From Prevotellaceae bacterium UBA6398 (GTDB lineage Bacteria; Bacteroidota; Bacteroidia; Bacteroidales; Bacteroidaceae): DNA of 44,803 nucleotides. The translations under genes and the position numbers were made by a program. Of the stretch, positions 25,733 through 33,755 are shown piece after piece; the stretch's first letter is position 1, and each line of letters opens with the position of its first letter. The notes under the pieces are model-generated. The model did not search any database and was not told the origin of the DNA. It worked only from the letters and a program-made list of their open reading frames with translations. The stretch is taken from NCBI GenBank assembly GCA_002437495.1, contig DJQA01000007.1:1-44803 (forward strand). The letters are read 5' to 3'.

Positions 25733-28700
25733 ATGAAACCTATAAAAATCGGCGCAGCCATAATCTCCGCATTGCTGGCGCTTGCCCCTACAGGTGCAGC
25801 CGCACAAACAGACAATATATACAGGAACTTCCAGAACCCTCCCTCGGAGGCGCGCCCCCAAGTGTGGTGGCACTGGATGAACGGCAACGTGTCGAAAGAC
25901 GGCATACGCAAGGACATTATGTGGATGCACAACTCCGGCATAACAGGGTTTCACTTGTTCGACGCGGGTATGGGCTGTCCGCAAATAGTGCCAAGGCTCA
26001 TAACATACCTATCCCCCGAGTGGAAAGAGTGCGTAAAATACGCCGTGAGCCTTGCCGACTCGCTCCACATGAATGTTACCATTCCCGCATCGCCGGGATG
26101 GAGCTGCACTGGCGGACCGTGGGTAAAGCCCGAGGACGCGATGAAAAAGATAACATGGCGCACCATGACCGTAAACGGCGGACGCACATTCAAGGGCAAA
26201 CTGCCCGAGCCGTTCAACGCCGCCGGCAGTTTCGGCGACATGGACAACGGCGAGGCGAACCACATAAAGCTCTACAAGGACATAGCCGTAATAGCCGTGA
26301 AACTGAACAGCGGGGACGGAGACCCCATGTCGCTAAAGGCAAAACTGTCGTGCAGCGGCGGAAACTTCACAATGGAACAGTTGAATGACGGAAGACTGAA
26401 AAACGGTGAGAAGCTCACCCCCGACAACAAAGGGAAACTGTGGATTGAATACACCTATCCGCAGCCGCAGACAATAAGGGCGCTGACGCTGTGCGACGGC
26501 AGAACAAGGAATATATGGACAAACGCCCTGTCGCCCAATCTGTACCACCTTGAATGCTCCGGCAACGGCACGGACTACAGGAAAGTGTGCGACATACCGC
26601 AAGGAGGGGCTTACAGGCAGACAATAAGCATACCCACAACCACCGCCAGGCATTTCCGCCTTGTTTGCGACATTCCCAACGGCTCGGGCAAGGACGCATT
26701 CGTGCACCTCTCGGAATTTTCGCTGTTCCCGTCCTCGCGAGTGAACCTTGCCGAGGAACGCGCCGGCTTCACAGCCTACTCAAGGCTCAACAGCTATCCC
26801 ATGACAAAGTGCGACGATGCCATACCTGCCGAAAACGTGGTGGACATAACCGGCTGCACCGACTCGCTCGGCAACATAGCCTGGAACGCACCAGCCGGAA
26901 AATGGCAGATATACCGCTTCGGCTTCTCGCTCACAGGCAAGGTTAATCATCCCGCCTCACCGCAGGGCACAGGGCTCGAAGTTGACAAGCTCGACAAGGC
27001 GGCAGTGAACAGATACCTCACGCAATACCTCGGCATTTACCGCGAGGCGACAGGCGGAATGCTCGGCAAGCGGGGCATAAACGGACTGCTCATAGACAGC
27101 TACGAGGCCGGCAACGCCACATGGACACCGCGAATGGCAGAAGAGTTCAAGGCACGGCGCGGATACGACCTGTACAAATGGCTGCCCGTTGTGGCAGGAA
27201 GAATAATCGGTTCGTCCGAAGAAAGCGAGCGTTTCCTGTGCGACTGGCGCAAGACCATCGGCGAGCTTATCACCGCCAGCCTTTACGGCGAAGCAGCAAA
27301 AATAGCCCACGACAACGGAATGCAGGTCTATTTCGAGTCGAACGAAAACTGCCGCCAATATCTCGCCGACGGAATGAGCGTGAAAAGCCACGCCGACATA
27401 CCCATGGGCGCGATGTGGATGCGTCCGGAAAAAGACAGGGATATGTACGCCTTCGACATAAAGGAGTCGTCCTCCGTGGCACATGTTTACGGGCGCAAAT
27501 TCGCAGCCGGCGAATCCATGACCTCTGACGGACACAATGGCATGGCACACTCCTTCCACCCCGGAAACCTTAAAGAGGTTGCCGACCACGAAATGGCGTG
27601 CGGGCTGAACCGTTTCGTAATACACGAAAGCGCACACCAGCCGGTTGACGACAAACGCCCGGGACTTTCTCTCGGACGTTACGGACAATGGTTCAATCGC
27701 CACGAAACCTGGGCAAAACGCGCCAAGACGTGGACTGACTATCTCGGGCGCAGCAGCTATATGCTTCAGCTGGGAAAGAACGTGGCGGACATAGCATACT
27801 ACTATGGCACGGACAACTCCGCCACCGGCATTTGCGGCGTTGACAAGGTGAGCGTCCCCAAGGGATACGCATACGACTTCATCGGACCGGGCGAACTTTT
27901 GAACGAACTCGACATTAACGGCAAAGAACTCACAACACGCGGCGGGGCATCCTACAAAATGCTGTGGTTATCTCCTGTGGTCTGCAAGATGAGTGTGGGC
28001 GAGCTGCGCAAGATTGCCAAAATCGCAAAAGCAGGAATAACCGTTTACGGCGCAAAGCCCACCGCCAACAACGAACTGAAATCCGACAACGGCGAATGGC
28101 GGAAACTCGTGGACGCGATATGGAACTCCGGGATGCCCAACGTAATTTCCCCCTCGCAGAACGCCAATCCCCTGCAAACGGCGGGCGTGGAAAAAGACGT
28201 TGAGTTCCCCGAAAACGACAAGATAAACTACATTCACCGCACCACCCCCGACGGCGAGATATACTGGATAAGCAACGCGTCTGACAACGCGGCGAAAACA
28301 AGCGTAACCCTGAGGGCGGGAGGCAGGAAGCCGGAAATATGGCATCCTGAAGACGCGCGCAGGGAACAGGCCTCATACAAAACAAGCGGCAGCCGCACAA
28401 CGGTCGATTTGGAACTCAATCCTCACGATGCCGTGTTCATCGTAATGCACGGCAAAGCCGGGGAAAACGGACACAAGGCGGCGGAAACGGTGCAGGAAGA
28501 AGTGATGAGCCTTAACGACAACTGGTCCGTGAACTTTGAGGAAAACCACGGAGCACCCGACGAGGCAATGTTCCCAAAGCTCATATCATACACGGAACAC
28601 AATGACGCGGGAATAAAGTACTTTTCGGGCACGGCAGTTTACTGCAAGGAATTCAAGATGAAAGGCAAGCCCGCGAAAAAAGCCGCATACAAACTTAATC

Positions 28701-29011
28701 TCGGCAAGGTTGGCAACATGGCAACCGTAATCCTGAACGGCGACACGGTAAGCACCGTTTGGCACGAGCCATACAGCGTTGACATAACCGGCTTGCTGCG
28801 CAAGGGCATCAACACCCTAAGGGTGGAGGTGATTAATCCGTGGCGCAACCGCATAATCGGCGACCGCCAGCCGGGAACAGAGAAACGCCACACCTATCTT
28901 GGCTACGACAACTTCTTCGACAGCAAATCAGAACTCATGCCCGCAGGGCTGATGGGTCCTGTTACAATAATAAAGGAAACCAAACAAGCCCCGTTTGCTG
29001 AAAGACAATGA
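25733..29011 (+). CDS. GH106-type alpha-L-rhamnosidase, secreted
   Basis: Large secreted glycoside hydrolase, probably removing alpha-L-rhamnose from plant or host glycans. From ATG 25733 it is 1092 residues; the TTG at 25706 would lie immediately after the -7 box. A signal peptide (MKPIKIGAAIISALLALAP, to AAAQ) is followed by the GH106 opening PPSEARPQVWWHWMNGNVSK with GITGFHLFDAG, a TIM-barrel catalytic region and conserved blocks such as GLLIDSYEAGNATWT and YFESNENC. A C-terminal galactose-binding-like sandwich (~960-1060, YFSGTAVYCKEF, VGNMATVILNGD, NTLRVEVINPWRNR) is as in family members. Catalytic Glu residues were not assigned individually. No SusC/SusD pair lies nearby, so it is not in a standard polysaccharide-utilisation locus. 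It overlaps the acetyltransferase gene by 4 bases. Confidence 0.85.
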   Translation: MKPIKIGAAIISALLALAPTGAAAQTDNIYRNFQNPPSEARPQVWWHWMNGNVSKDGIRKDIMWMHNSGITGFHLFDAGMGCPQIVPRLITYLSPEWKECVKYAVSLADSLHMNVTIPASPGWSCTGGPWVKPEDAMKKITWRTMTVNGGRTFKGKLPEPFNAAGSFGDMDNGEANHIKLYKDIAVIAVKLNSGDGDPMSLKAKLSCSGGNFTMEQLNDGRLKNGEKLTPDNKGKLWIEYTYPQPQTIRALTLCDGRTRNIWTNALSPNLYHLECSGNGTDYRKVCDIPQGGAYRQTISIPTTTARHFRLVCDIPNGSGKDAFVHLSEFSLFPSSRVNLAEERAGFTAYSRLNSYPMTKCDDAIPAENVVDITGCTDSLGNIAWNAPAGKWQIYRFGFSLTGKVNHPASPQGTGLEVDKLDKAAVNRYLTQYLGIYREATGGMLGKRGINGLLIDSYEAGNATWTPRMAEEFKARRGYDLYKWLPVVAGRIIGSSEESERFLCDWRKTIGELITASLYGEAAKIAHDNGMQVYFESNENCRQYLADGMSVKSHADIPMGAMWMRPEKDRDMYAFDIKESSSVAHVYGRKFAAGESMTSDGHNGMAHSFHPGNLKEVADHEMACGLNRFVIHESAHQPVDDKRPGLSLGRYGQWFNRHETWAKRAKTWTDYLGRSSYMLQLGKNVADIAYYYGTDNSATGICGVDKVSVPKGYAYDFIGPGELLNELDINGKELTTRGGASYKMLWLSPVVCKMSVGELRKIAKIAKAGITVYGAKPTANNELKSDNGEWRKLVDAIWNSGMPNVISPSQNANPLQTAGVEKDVEFPENDKINYIHRTTPDGEIYWISNASDNAAKTSVTLRAGGRKPEIWHPEDARREQASYKTSGSRTTVDLELNPHDAVFIVMHGKAGENGHKAAETVQEEVMSLNDNWSVNFEENHGAPDEAMFPKLISYTEHNDAGIKYFSGTAVYCKEFKMKGKPAKKAAYKLNLGKVGNMATVILNGDTVSTVWHEPYSVDITGLLRKGINTLRVEVINPWRNRIIGDRQPGTEKRHTYLGYDNFFDSKSELMPAGLMGPVTIIKETKQAPFAERQ

Positions 29012-29472
29012 ACCCGCATACAGGCATAGAGCGGTACATTTCAAACAAATATAACGAGATAGCCGACATTTGGGAAGCCTCCGTAAGAAGCTCACACCAC
29101 TTCCTCACAGAAAATGATATAGCGTTCTACAAGCCGCTTGTCATCAACAGATACCTGCCGGCGGTTGAGCTGTATGTGATGCGCGAAAACGGAAAAATTG
29201 CGGCGTTCATCGGACTTGCCGGCGGCAATATCGAAATGCTTTTCGTGCGCCCCGACAAACAAGGGAGAGGGTACGGAACGGCGTTGGTTGACTATGCCAT
29301 AAAAAGCAAAGGGGTAAGGACGGTGGACGTGAACGAGCAAAACGAAACAGCCCTGCGCTTCTACCTCGCAAAAGGCTTCACCGTTACGGCAAGAGACGAA
29401 ACCGACGCACAAGGCAAAGCATTCCCCATACTCCACATGGAAATGCGCAAGTCCCGGACAGAAGCTCCTTAA
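29008..29472 (+). CDS. GNAT-family N-acetyltransferase
   Basis: Cytoplasmic acetyl-CoA-dependent acetyltransferase, 154 residues. The acetyl-CoA-binding signature is FVRPDKQGRGYGTALVDYA (Q/RxxGxG/A form) near residue 76-95, followed by the usual NEQNETALRFYLAKGFTV strand-helix. The acceptor substrate cannot be inferred; the family acts on amino groups of small molecules or protein N-termini. Its ATG overlaps the GH106 stop (ATGA), so it is translationally coupled to a secreted hydrolase, an unusual partner with no obvious functional link. Confidence 0.88.
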   Translation: MNPHTGIERYISNKYNEIADIWEASVRSSHHFLTENDIAFYKPLVINRYLPAVELYVMRENGKIAAFIGLAGGNIEMLFVRPDKQGRGYGTALVDYAIKSKGVRTVDVNEQNETALRFYLAKGFTVTARDETDAQGKAFPILHMEMRKSRTEAP

Positions 29473-29510
29473 AAAGCGCTATAACCGGCTATTCAAGAAA
29501 TTTCGCCACC

Positions 29511-29620
29511 GTAGGGGCGTATTGCATACGCATTGAATTGCGCGGATTTGCAATGCTGCGGCGGCGGTTTGCGGTGTGGTTCGGGCGGCGGCATACAGGG
29601 CGTATGCAATACGCCCCTAC
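29511..29620 (-). mobile_element. MITE-like element, 110 bp, with 21-bp terminal inverted repeats
   Basis: A perfect 21-bp inverted repeat, GTAGGGGCGTATTGCATACG plus C at 29511-29531 and its complement at 29600-29620, encloses about 68 bp without coding potential. Each terminus holds a small palindrome (GCGTAT-TGC-ATACGC). Imperfect complementarity continues outside (TTTCGCCA / TGGCGCAAA). A second copy begins at 44706. It is called minus because the copy at 44706 aligns to its reverse complement. It sits between the convergent acetyltransferase and lipoprotein genes, 28 bases from repeat copy F. Confidence 0.8.
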
Positions 29621-29648
29621 AAATGGCGCAAAACCAAAGCCACGAAAA

Positions 29649-29729
29649 CTACATGGGACATAGAAAAAACTATGTCCGATGCAGGAAAAATTATGTCTGA
29701 TATAATTCAAACTACATCAGACCTTTTTT
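29649..29729 (-). repeat. 21-bp-period intergenic repeat, copy F
   Basis: Cores at 29649, 29670, 29691 and 29712 (21-bp period), spacers AAAAAA, GAAAAA, TTCAAA, cap GACC then six T ending at 29729; minus orientation. Cores three and four form a hairpin (GTCTGATATAA / CTACATCAGAC around TTCAAA, 9 of 11 pairs) directly followed by CTTTTTT on the plus strand. On the minus strand the same hairpin is followed by ATAATTTTT. Lying between convergent genes, it has the form of a bidirectional terminator. Confidence 0.9.
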
Positions 29730-29871
29730 CACCTCTTTCAAGTCCTTGAAAAGCAAAACATTACAACGACCGTTTCTTGTTAATCATTTTTCTGGAAATC
29801 AAACTCTTACGAAATTGGGGCGATATTGGGGTTTCATGGGAAATGCCATCCGGAACAAAGGAAACCCAAAC

Positions 29872-30888
29872 TCACGGCAGCCGGTCGTTCCTCAAATCGT
29901 CAATCATAGTGCGCTCATATTCCCTCAAAGGGAACGACCCTGCCGGATACTCGTTTTTTATCTGTTTTTCATAAAACAGGCCGCTGTCATGCTCATAGAA
30001 AGCCAATCCCGTTACACACGGTCCCCCCTCCTCCCATTTCACGGCGATATTCCACGCAATGCCATAGCCCTGCCCGCCCGAATAGCCGAGCGCGAAATCC
30101 CATGGCTCATTAAAAGGCAGATTGCCGCCGGACGTTACAAACCTCTCGCAACTTGGCAGTCCGCCCTCGTAATTGTCCAAATTGCAGACAACGTTGTTGA
30201 AAGCCATTTTCCTGCCATTGCGGTTTATCAGCAAAACTCTGTCGGCGAATGCCGCAGGAGACAAAACCGCCGCACGGTAGTCCTTGCCAACCGTTATGCT
30301 GTCAACAACCTCATATCCGCACACGGCAACGCCAATGACCGTGCAACTTCTCCGGCACAGCGCATTTTCGCCCTTGGGGGCATCAAGACGCAGCGTGTCG
30401 TTGGCGAAAACCATTCGATACTTTTGCCTCCCGACGGAACTTATTTTGCGTTTCCCTTTTTCTGTGGCAAGAAACAAACGCACCTTTTTGCCTCCAAAAG
30501 CAGCCTCATAGCAATCATCCCCCGCTTGCGCAGATTTTGCCACCCGCATATCCCTTGCGGCTTGCAAAGTCAAACCGCAGCCTGTACTGCCCATGAAATC
30601 CTCACCGTTGTAGAGGGCGTTGAACACCACATCGGGGCTGCAGTATTTCATAAGCAGCTTCTTCTCCTTGGCTTGCACATCCTTCAAACGGTCTTGCGCC
30701 CCATTGTTCGCACAGCTGTCCTCCTCATACTTTAATTGTGCAAGCTGGCAATAAAAGTCCTTTATAAGCCCTGCGTCATTGCCCGCCATGTTTTCTTTCT
30801 TGCTTTTCCCGGAACAGCCGCACAGCATCCCCCATGCCACAATGGCAACAGCAAAACAAAAGGCGGCTTTTGCAATCGTGCTTTTCAT
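29872..30888 (-). CDS. Predicted lipoprotein, unknown function
   Basis: Encodes 338 residues beginning MKSTIAKAAFCFAVAIVAWG with a lipobox MLCGC, giving Cys25 as the lipidation site. A GTG nine bases upstream is a poorer start choice. The mature protein has a short helical part (LIKDFYCQLAQLKYEEDSC) followed by a mixed alpha/beta region resembling a small NTF2- or DUF3828-like fold in outline (KKLLMKYCSPDVVFNAL), then a long C-terminal part. I do not recognise the family with confidence. It follows the GHL10 gene by 14 bases and is presumably co-transcribed with it; repeat copy F lies about 140 bases after its stop. Confidence 0.7.
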   Translation of the reverse strand: MKSTIAKAAFCFAVAIVAWGMLCGCSGKSKKENMAGNDAGLIKDFYCQLAQLKYEEDSCANNGAQDRLKDVQAKEKKLLMKYCSPDVVFNALYNGEDFMGSTGCGLTLQAARDMRVAKSAQAGDDCYEAAFGGKKVRLFLATEKGKRKISSVGRQKYRMVFANDTLRLDAPKGENALCRRSCTVIGVAVCGYEVVDSITVGKDYRAAVLSPAAFADRVLLINRNGRKMAFNNVVCNLDNYEGGLPSCERFVTSGGNLPFNEPWDFALGYSGGQGYGIAWNIAVKWEEGGPCVTGLAFYEHDSGLFYEKQIKNEYPAGSFPLREYERTMIDDLRNDRLP

Positions 30889-30902
30889 GATGCGCACGGT
30901 TG

Positions 30903-32615
30903 TTACGGCTGTATGTGGAAGCCGCCCAAGAAATGCGCCATGCCGCGACGGCCTTGACCATACAGCTTATAATAACCCGGGGCAAGGCGTGAGACATCGA
31001 CCACGCTATCTGCTTCCTTTACTTTAAGCTCACGCCCGCATTCATCGCATATTGTAAGAAGTTTTGCATCAACACTGCCTACGTGCAGTTTGCCATTTTG
31101 CACCCTCATCCCTACGTTAGCCGTTACAAGCGTGGGAGCAGGACTGTTTATGTGCGCAACGCCGCTCTCGTTGCCAAAACGGTCTATGGCTGTTACGCCG
31201 TAAAACATTTTGCGGCTTGCGGGGCAGGCAACGTCAATGCGATATTCCGTTTTCGGCATATACGAAGCGATAAGCATTGCGCTGTCGGGAACAACCGGAT
31301 AAGCATCAGAGGCATAAACATTATATCGCAGCGAGTTGCCCGGCGTAGGATCGACCGACGGCCGCCACGAAACCCTCCATTCATACTTGGATTTTGCCAC
31401 TTCCACACCCTGCGGCGCGGTGGGGGCAATACTATCCTGCCACGTCATTGCAGGCTGCAACGCCGGGCGCACATAGAACAAATATTGCAGATAGTCGGCT
31501 ATCCCCTTTACATTGTTTTCAAGAAAGCGGCTGCGGAAATACGCCTGCCCGTCAGCCCCATACAGGCGCAAAAAATTCAGTTCGCGGGTAACGGTCTGCA
31601 AATCCCAATTTTTCTGCCCGCCGTCAAGGAAATACACACCCAGTCCCGGCGCAACCACCCTCCCATTGGAATTTTCCACCCAGTCGAGCGCGAAAGGATA
31701 GAAGTGGTTACCCTTAAAATACATCATAGGTAAAATCTCGTCCATAATACCCTCTTTCATCCATCTCTGCACATCCTGAGCCACGGCGGTGCGTGCGTTC
31801 CATCCATACGAGAAGTAGCGCGGCAGATCATCGTGCTTGCCCACCGGCGAGCAACTTAGCATCACCCAAGGTTTGATTGCCTTTATGGCGGAATGTATCT
31901 TCCTAACACATTGCGTTACGTTTTCCCGCCTCCATTCGCTCCTCGTCATTCCCCTGCCGTATTTTCTGAACGTTGCCGCATCGCTGAATGGAATTTCCTT
32001 TTCGGGATAGCGAATGTAGTCAAGGTGAATTCCGTCAACGTCGTAATTTTTCACAATTTCGGCGCACAGCGAAGCAAGATAGTCGCCCACCGCCGGAACT
32101 CCGGGGTTCATCATCCAATGGTCTCCCGCCTTTAAGCACAATTTCGGATGACGGCTTACAACGGAACGGCGACCCAGCTGCTTCGTTACCGCAATACTTG
32201 TGAGCGGAAAAGCAACCACCCACGCCTGTATGCTCATTCCGCGCCTGTGGCACTGTTCCACGGCAAATTCCAAGGCGTCATATCCCGGCGACACGCCCGG
32301 TTTTCCTGAAAGACATCCGTCCCACGGCTCCATGGTCGAAGGATAAATCACCGTGCCGCGTATGCGCGTCTGCAAAAGCAGGGTGTTTATCCCCATTGCC
32401 TGCAAGCGGTCGAGATGTTCGCAGAGCTGGCGTTTCTGTCGTTCCACCTCCGCCGGATTGTTTGCGTAGCCCTTCGGCCAGTCAAGCCCCCCGATTGTTG
32501 TGAACCACACAGCCCTCACCTCGCGATGAGACCGCTGTGGCACAACCTGCGCCGCAATTGCATTAAAGCCCGCACATACAAGGACGAATGCTGTTATTAT
32601 TGTTTTGATTTGCAT
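30903..32615 (-). CDS. GHL10-type glycoside hydrolase-like protein, secreted
   Basis: Secreted protein of the GHL10 (formerly DUF187) family, TIM-barrel relatives of glycosidases thought to act on peptidoglycan or exopolysaccharide. The start at 32615 (MQIKTIITAFVLVCAG) begins a signal peptide ending near AIA-AQ and gives 570 residues; the frame open to 32753 extends past the promoter. Conserved blocks include REVRAVWFTTIGGLDWP, LDRLQAMGINTLLLQTR, YDVDGIHLDYIRYP and MDEILPMMYFKGNHF. A fibronectin type III-like domain follows at about 400-495 (APTAPQGVEVAKS, YGVTAIDRFGNESG), then a short beta-rich tail (LAPGYYKLYGQ) resembling a sorting-type end, though no clear type IX signal is seen. First gene of a two-gene operon. 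Confidence 0.87.
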   Translation of the reverse strand: MQIKTIITAFVLVCAGFNAIAAQVVPQRSHREVRAVWFTTIGGLDWPKGYANNPAEVERQKRQLCEHLDRLQAMGINTLLLQTRIRGTVIYPSTMEPWDGCLSGKPGVSPGYDALEFAVEQCHRRGMSIQAWVVAFPLTSIAVTKQLGRRSVVSRHPKLCLKAGDHWMMNPGVPAVGDYLASLCAEIVKNYDVDGIHLDYIRYPEKEIPFSDAATFRKYGRGMTRSEWRRENVTQCVRKIHSAIKAIKPWVMLSCSPVGKHDDLPRYFSYGWNARTAVAQDVQRWMKEGIMDEILPMMYFKGNHFYPFALDWVENSNGRVVAPGLGVYFLDGGQKNWDLQTVTRELNFLRLYGADGQAYFRSRFLENNVKGIADYLQYLFYVRPALQPAMTWQDSIAPTAPQGVEVAKSKYEWRVSWRPSVDPTPGNSLRYNVYASDAYPVVPDSAMLIASYMPKTEYRIDVACPASRKMFYGVTAIDRFGNESGVAHINSPAPTLVTANVGMRVQNGKLHVGSVDAKLLTICDECGRELKVKEADSVVDVSRLAPGYYKLYGQGRRGMAHFLGGFHIQP

Positions 32616-32635
32616 ATACCATAGTTTTACGGCCA

Positions 32636-32643
32636 CAAAAATA
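32636..32643 (-). promoter_or_regulatory. GHL10 operon promoter -7 box (TATTTTTG)
   Basis: TATTTTTG followed by TGG on the minus strand matches TAnnTTTG; a TTTTC lies 19 bases upstream. It is back to back with the plus-strand box at 32676-32683, leaving 32 bases between the two divergent -7 boxes. Confidence 0.6.
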
Positions 32644-32675
32644 CGCTTTTTATGCCCGTGGTGAAAACTTTTTCT

Positions 32676-32683
32676 TAAATTTG
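32676..32683 (+). promoter_or_regulatory. Promoter -7 box (TAAATTTG) of the small membrane protein operon
   Basis: TAAATTTG followed by CTCC matches TAnnTTTG and lies 24 bases before the ATG at 32708. The -33 zones of this and the divergent promoter overlap. Confidence 0.6.
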
Positions 32684-32707
32684 CTCCAAACAACGTAAGG
32701 CTTACAG

Positions 32708-32941
32708 ATGAGAAAAACGCCCAAAAGCGTATGGCTTCCCGCACTGATGGCATTGTATGCCATTGTGTTCTTTGTGTACGAGTTCTTTATCCGCAAGGTA
32801 GGCTTCTCGCCGCGCAACCTGTCGGTAATGGCAGGGGCGGTAATCATGATTGCAGCCGTTTGGTGGATAAACCGAATGAACGAAAAGCGTAAAGACACTC
32901 CCCAAAGCGAACAGGAACAGAAACAAAACAAAAAACAATAA
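32708..32941 (+). CDS. Small two-helix membrane protein, unknown function
   Basis: A 77-residue protein with two hydrophobic helices, VWLPALMALYAIVFFVYEFF and LSVMAGAVIMIAAVWWI, joined by a short basic loop (IRKVGFSPRN), and a hydrophilic Gln/Lys-rich tail (EKRKDTPQSEQEQKQNKKQ). Similar small two-TM proteins are widespread in Bacteroidales but have no assigned role that I know. It has its own promoter and lies 6 bases before the outer-membrane barrel gene, so the two are probably co-transcribed. Confidence 0.75.
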   Translation: MRKTPKSVWLPALMALYAIVFFVYEFFIRKVGFSPRNLSVMAGAVIMIAAVWWINRMNEKRKDTPQSEQEQKQNKKQ

Positions 32942-32947
32942 CAAACG

Positions 32948-33427
32948 ATGAAAAAGCTTATTGCAGTTGCGGCATTGCTCGTAACTATTTTCACAGGTGC
33001 AAGCGCACAGTTTGAAGCCGGCACCAAACACATCGGCGCATCCCTTTCAGGTTTGAGCATACAATACAGTTCCAACGAACGCCTGCGGTTCAATCTTGAC
33101 GGCACGGCCGGCGTTTTCGTAAGCGACGGACTGCTTGTTTATGCAAATTTCGGATATGGGCACACACGCTACACCGATGATATTACCGCCGGTCTTAACG
33201 GACGCTACTATTTTACCCAGAACGGAATTTTCATGGGCACGGGGGCACAGTTTGTGCATTACACCAAGAGCAATAACGACCTTATGGTGCCTGTGGAAAT
33301 CGGCTACGCTTTCTATCTTAACCACTACCTCACCGTGGAGCCGTCGGTTTACTATAAGATGAGCATGCACGATTTCAGCGACAATTCGTCCGTAGGTCTG
33401 AAAATCGGCTTGGGATATTATTTCTGA
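32948..33427 (+). CDS. Small outer-membrane beta-barrel protein
   Basis: A 159-residue protein with a signal peptide (MKKLIAVAALLVTIFTGASA) and about eight alternating amphipathic strands (GASLSGLSIQYSS, LLVYANFGYGH, FMGTGAQFVHYTK, VPVEIGYAFYLNHYLTVEPS) ending in aromatic GLGYYF, the C-terminal Phe typical of outer-membrane barrels recognised by BamA. It resembles the general 'outer membrane protein beta-barrel domain' families; substrate or partner unknown. A strong terminator follows 56 bases after the stop. Confidence 0.82.
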   Translation: MKKLIAVAALLVTIFTGASAQFEAGTKHIGASLSGLSIQYSSNERLRFNLDGTAGVFVSDGLLVYANFGYGHTRYTDDITAGLNGRYYFTQNGIFMGTGAQFVHYTKSNNDLMVPVEIGYAFYLNHYLTVEPSVYYKMSMHDFSDNSSVGLKIGLGYYF

Positions 33428-33483
33428 AAAAACGCTGCCGGCAACGGCAGAGTGGCGGCAAAACACGCTCCCCATCAATAAAC

Positions 33484-33530
33484 AAACCCGCAGTCTTGGC
33501 AAAACCGTCCAAACTGCGGGTTTGCTGTTT
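33484..33530 (+). terminator. Intrinsic terminator after the outer-membrane barrel gene
   Basis: A perfect 11-bp inverted repeat (AAACCCGCAGT at 33484-33494, ACTGCGGGTTT at 33513-33523) with an 18-nt loop, followed by GCTGTTTTT. Confidence 0.88.
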
Positions 33531-33755
33531 TTGACTGCGATTGCCCACAAACCGATTTATCTCACAAAGCTCCCAACGCTTTTAGCGGGCAATATAATAA
33601 AAAAGCAAAAGAAATTAAAACCGTAGATTTTGACGGTTGGGCATTGTCGGTTTTAGATGCCAGCGACATATAGTCTGTAACAGACGCAATTTCTTTGTCG
33701 GGAACAGCGAGGAATTTGCGAACAGACTAAAAACCGCGCGCGCCTTGACGTTTTG
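33531..33755. other. Intergenic stretch with no gene recognised
   Basis: Between the terminator and the protease stop. On the minus strand a frame of about 55 codons (stop at 33562-33564) runs without a start codon and includes KEIASVTDYMSLAS; it may be a gene remnant but no family can be named. Confidence 0.35.

Noticed and set aside
26957..27703. 248-residue minus-strand open frame inside the GH106 gene
   Set aside because: Antisense shadow within a well-supported catalytic region.
29746..30735. 329-residue plus-strand open frame
   Set aside because: Runs antisense to the lipoprotein gene, whose signal peptide, lipobox and operon position are convincing; the plus-strand product has no recognisable features.
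33562..33730. Start-less minus-strand frame with helix-turn-helix-like stretch
   Set aside because: About 55 codons, no start codon, no named family; at most a remnant.
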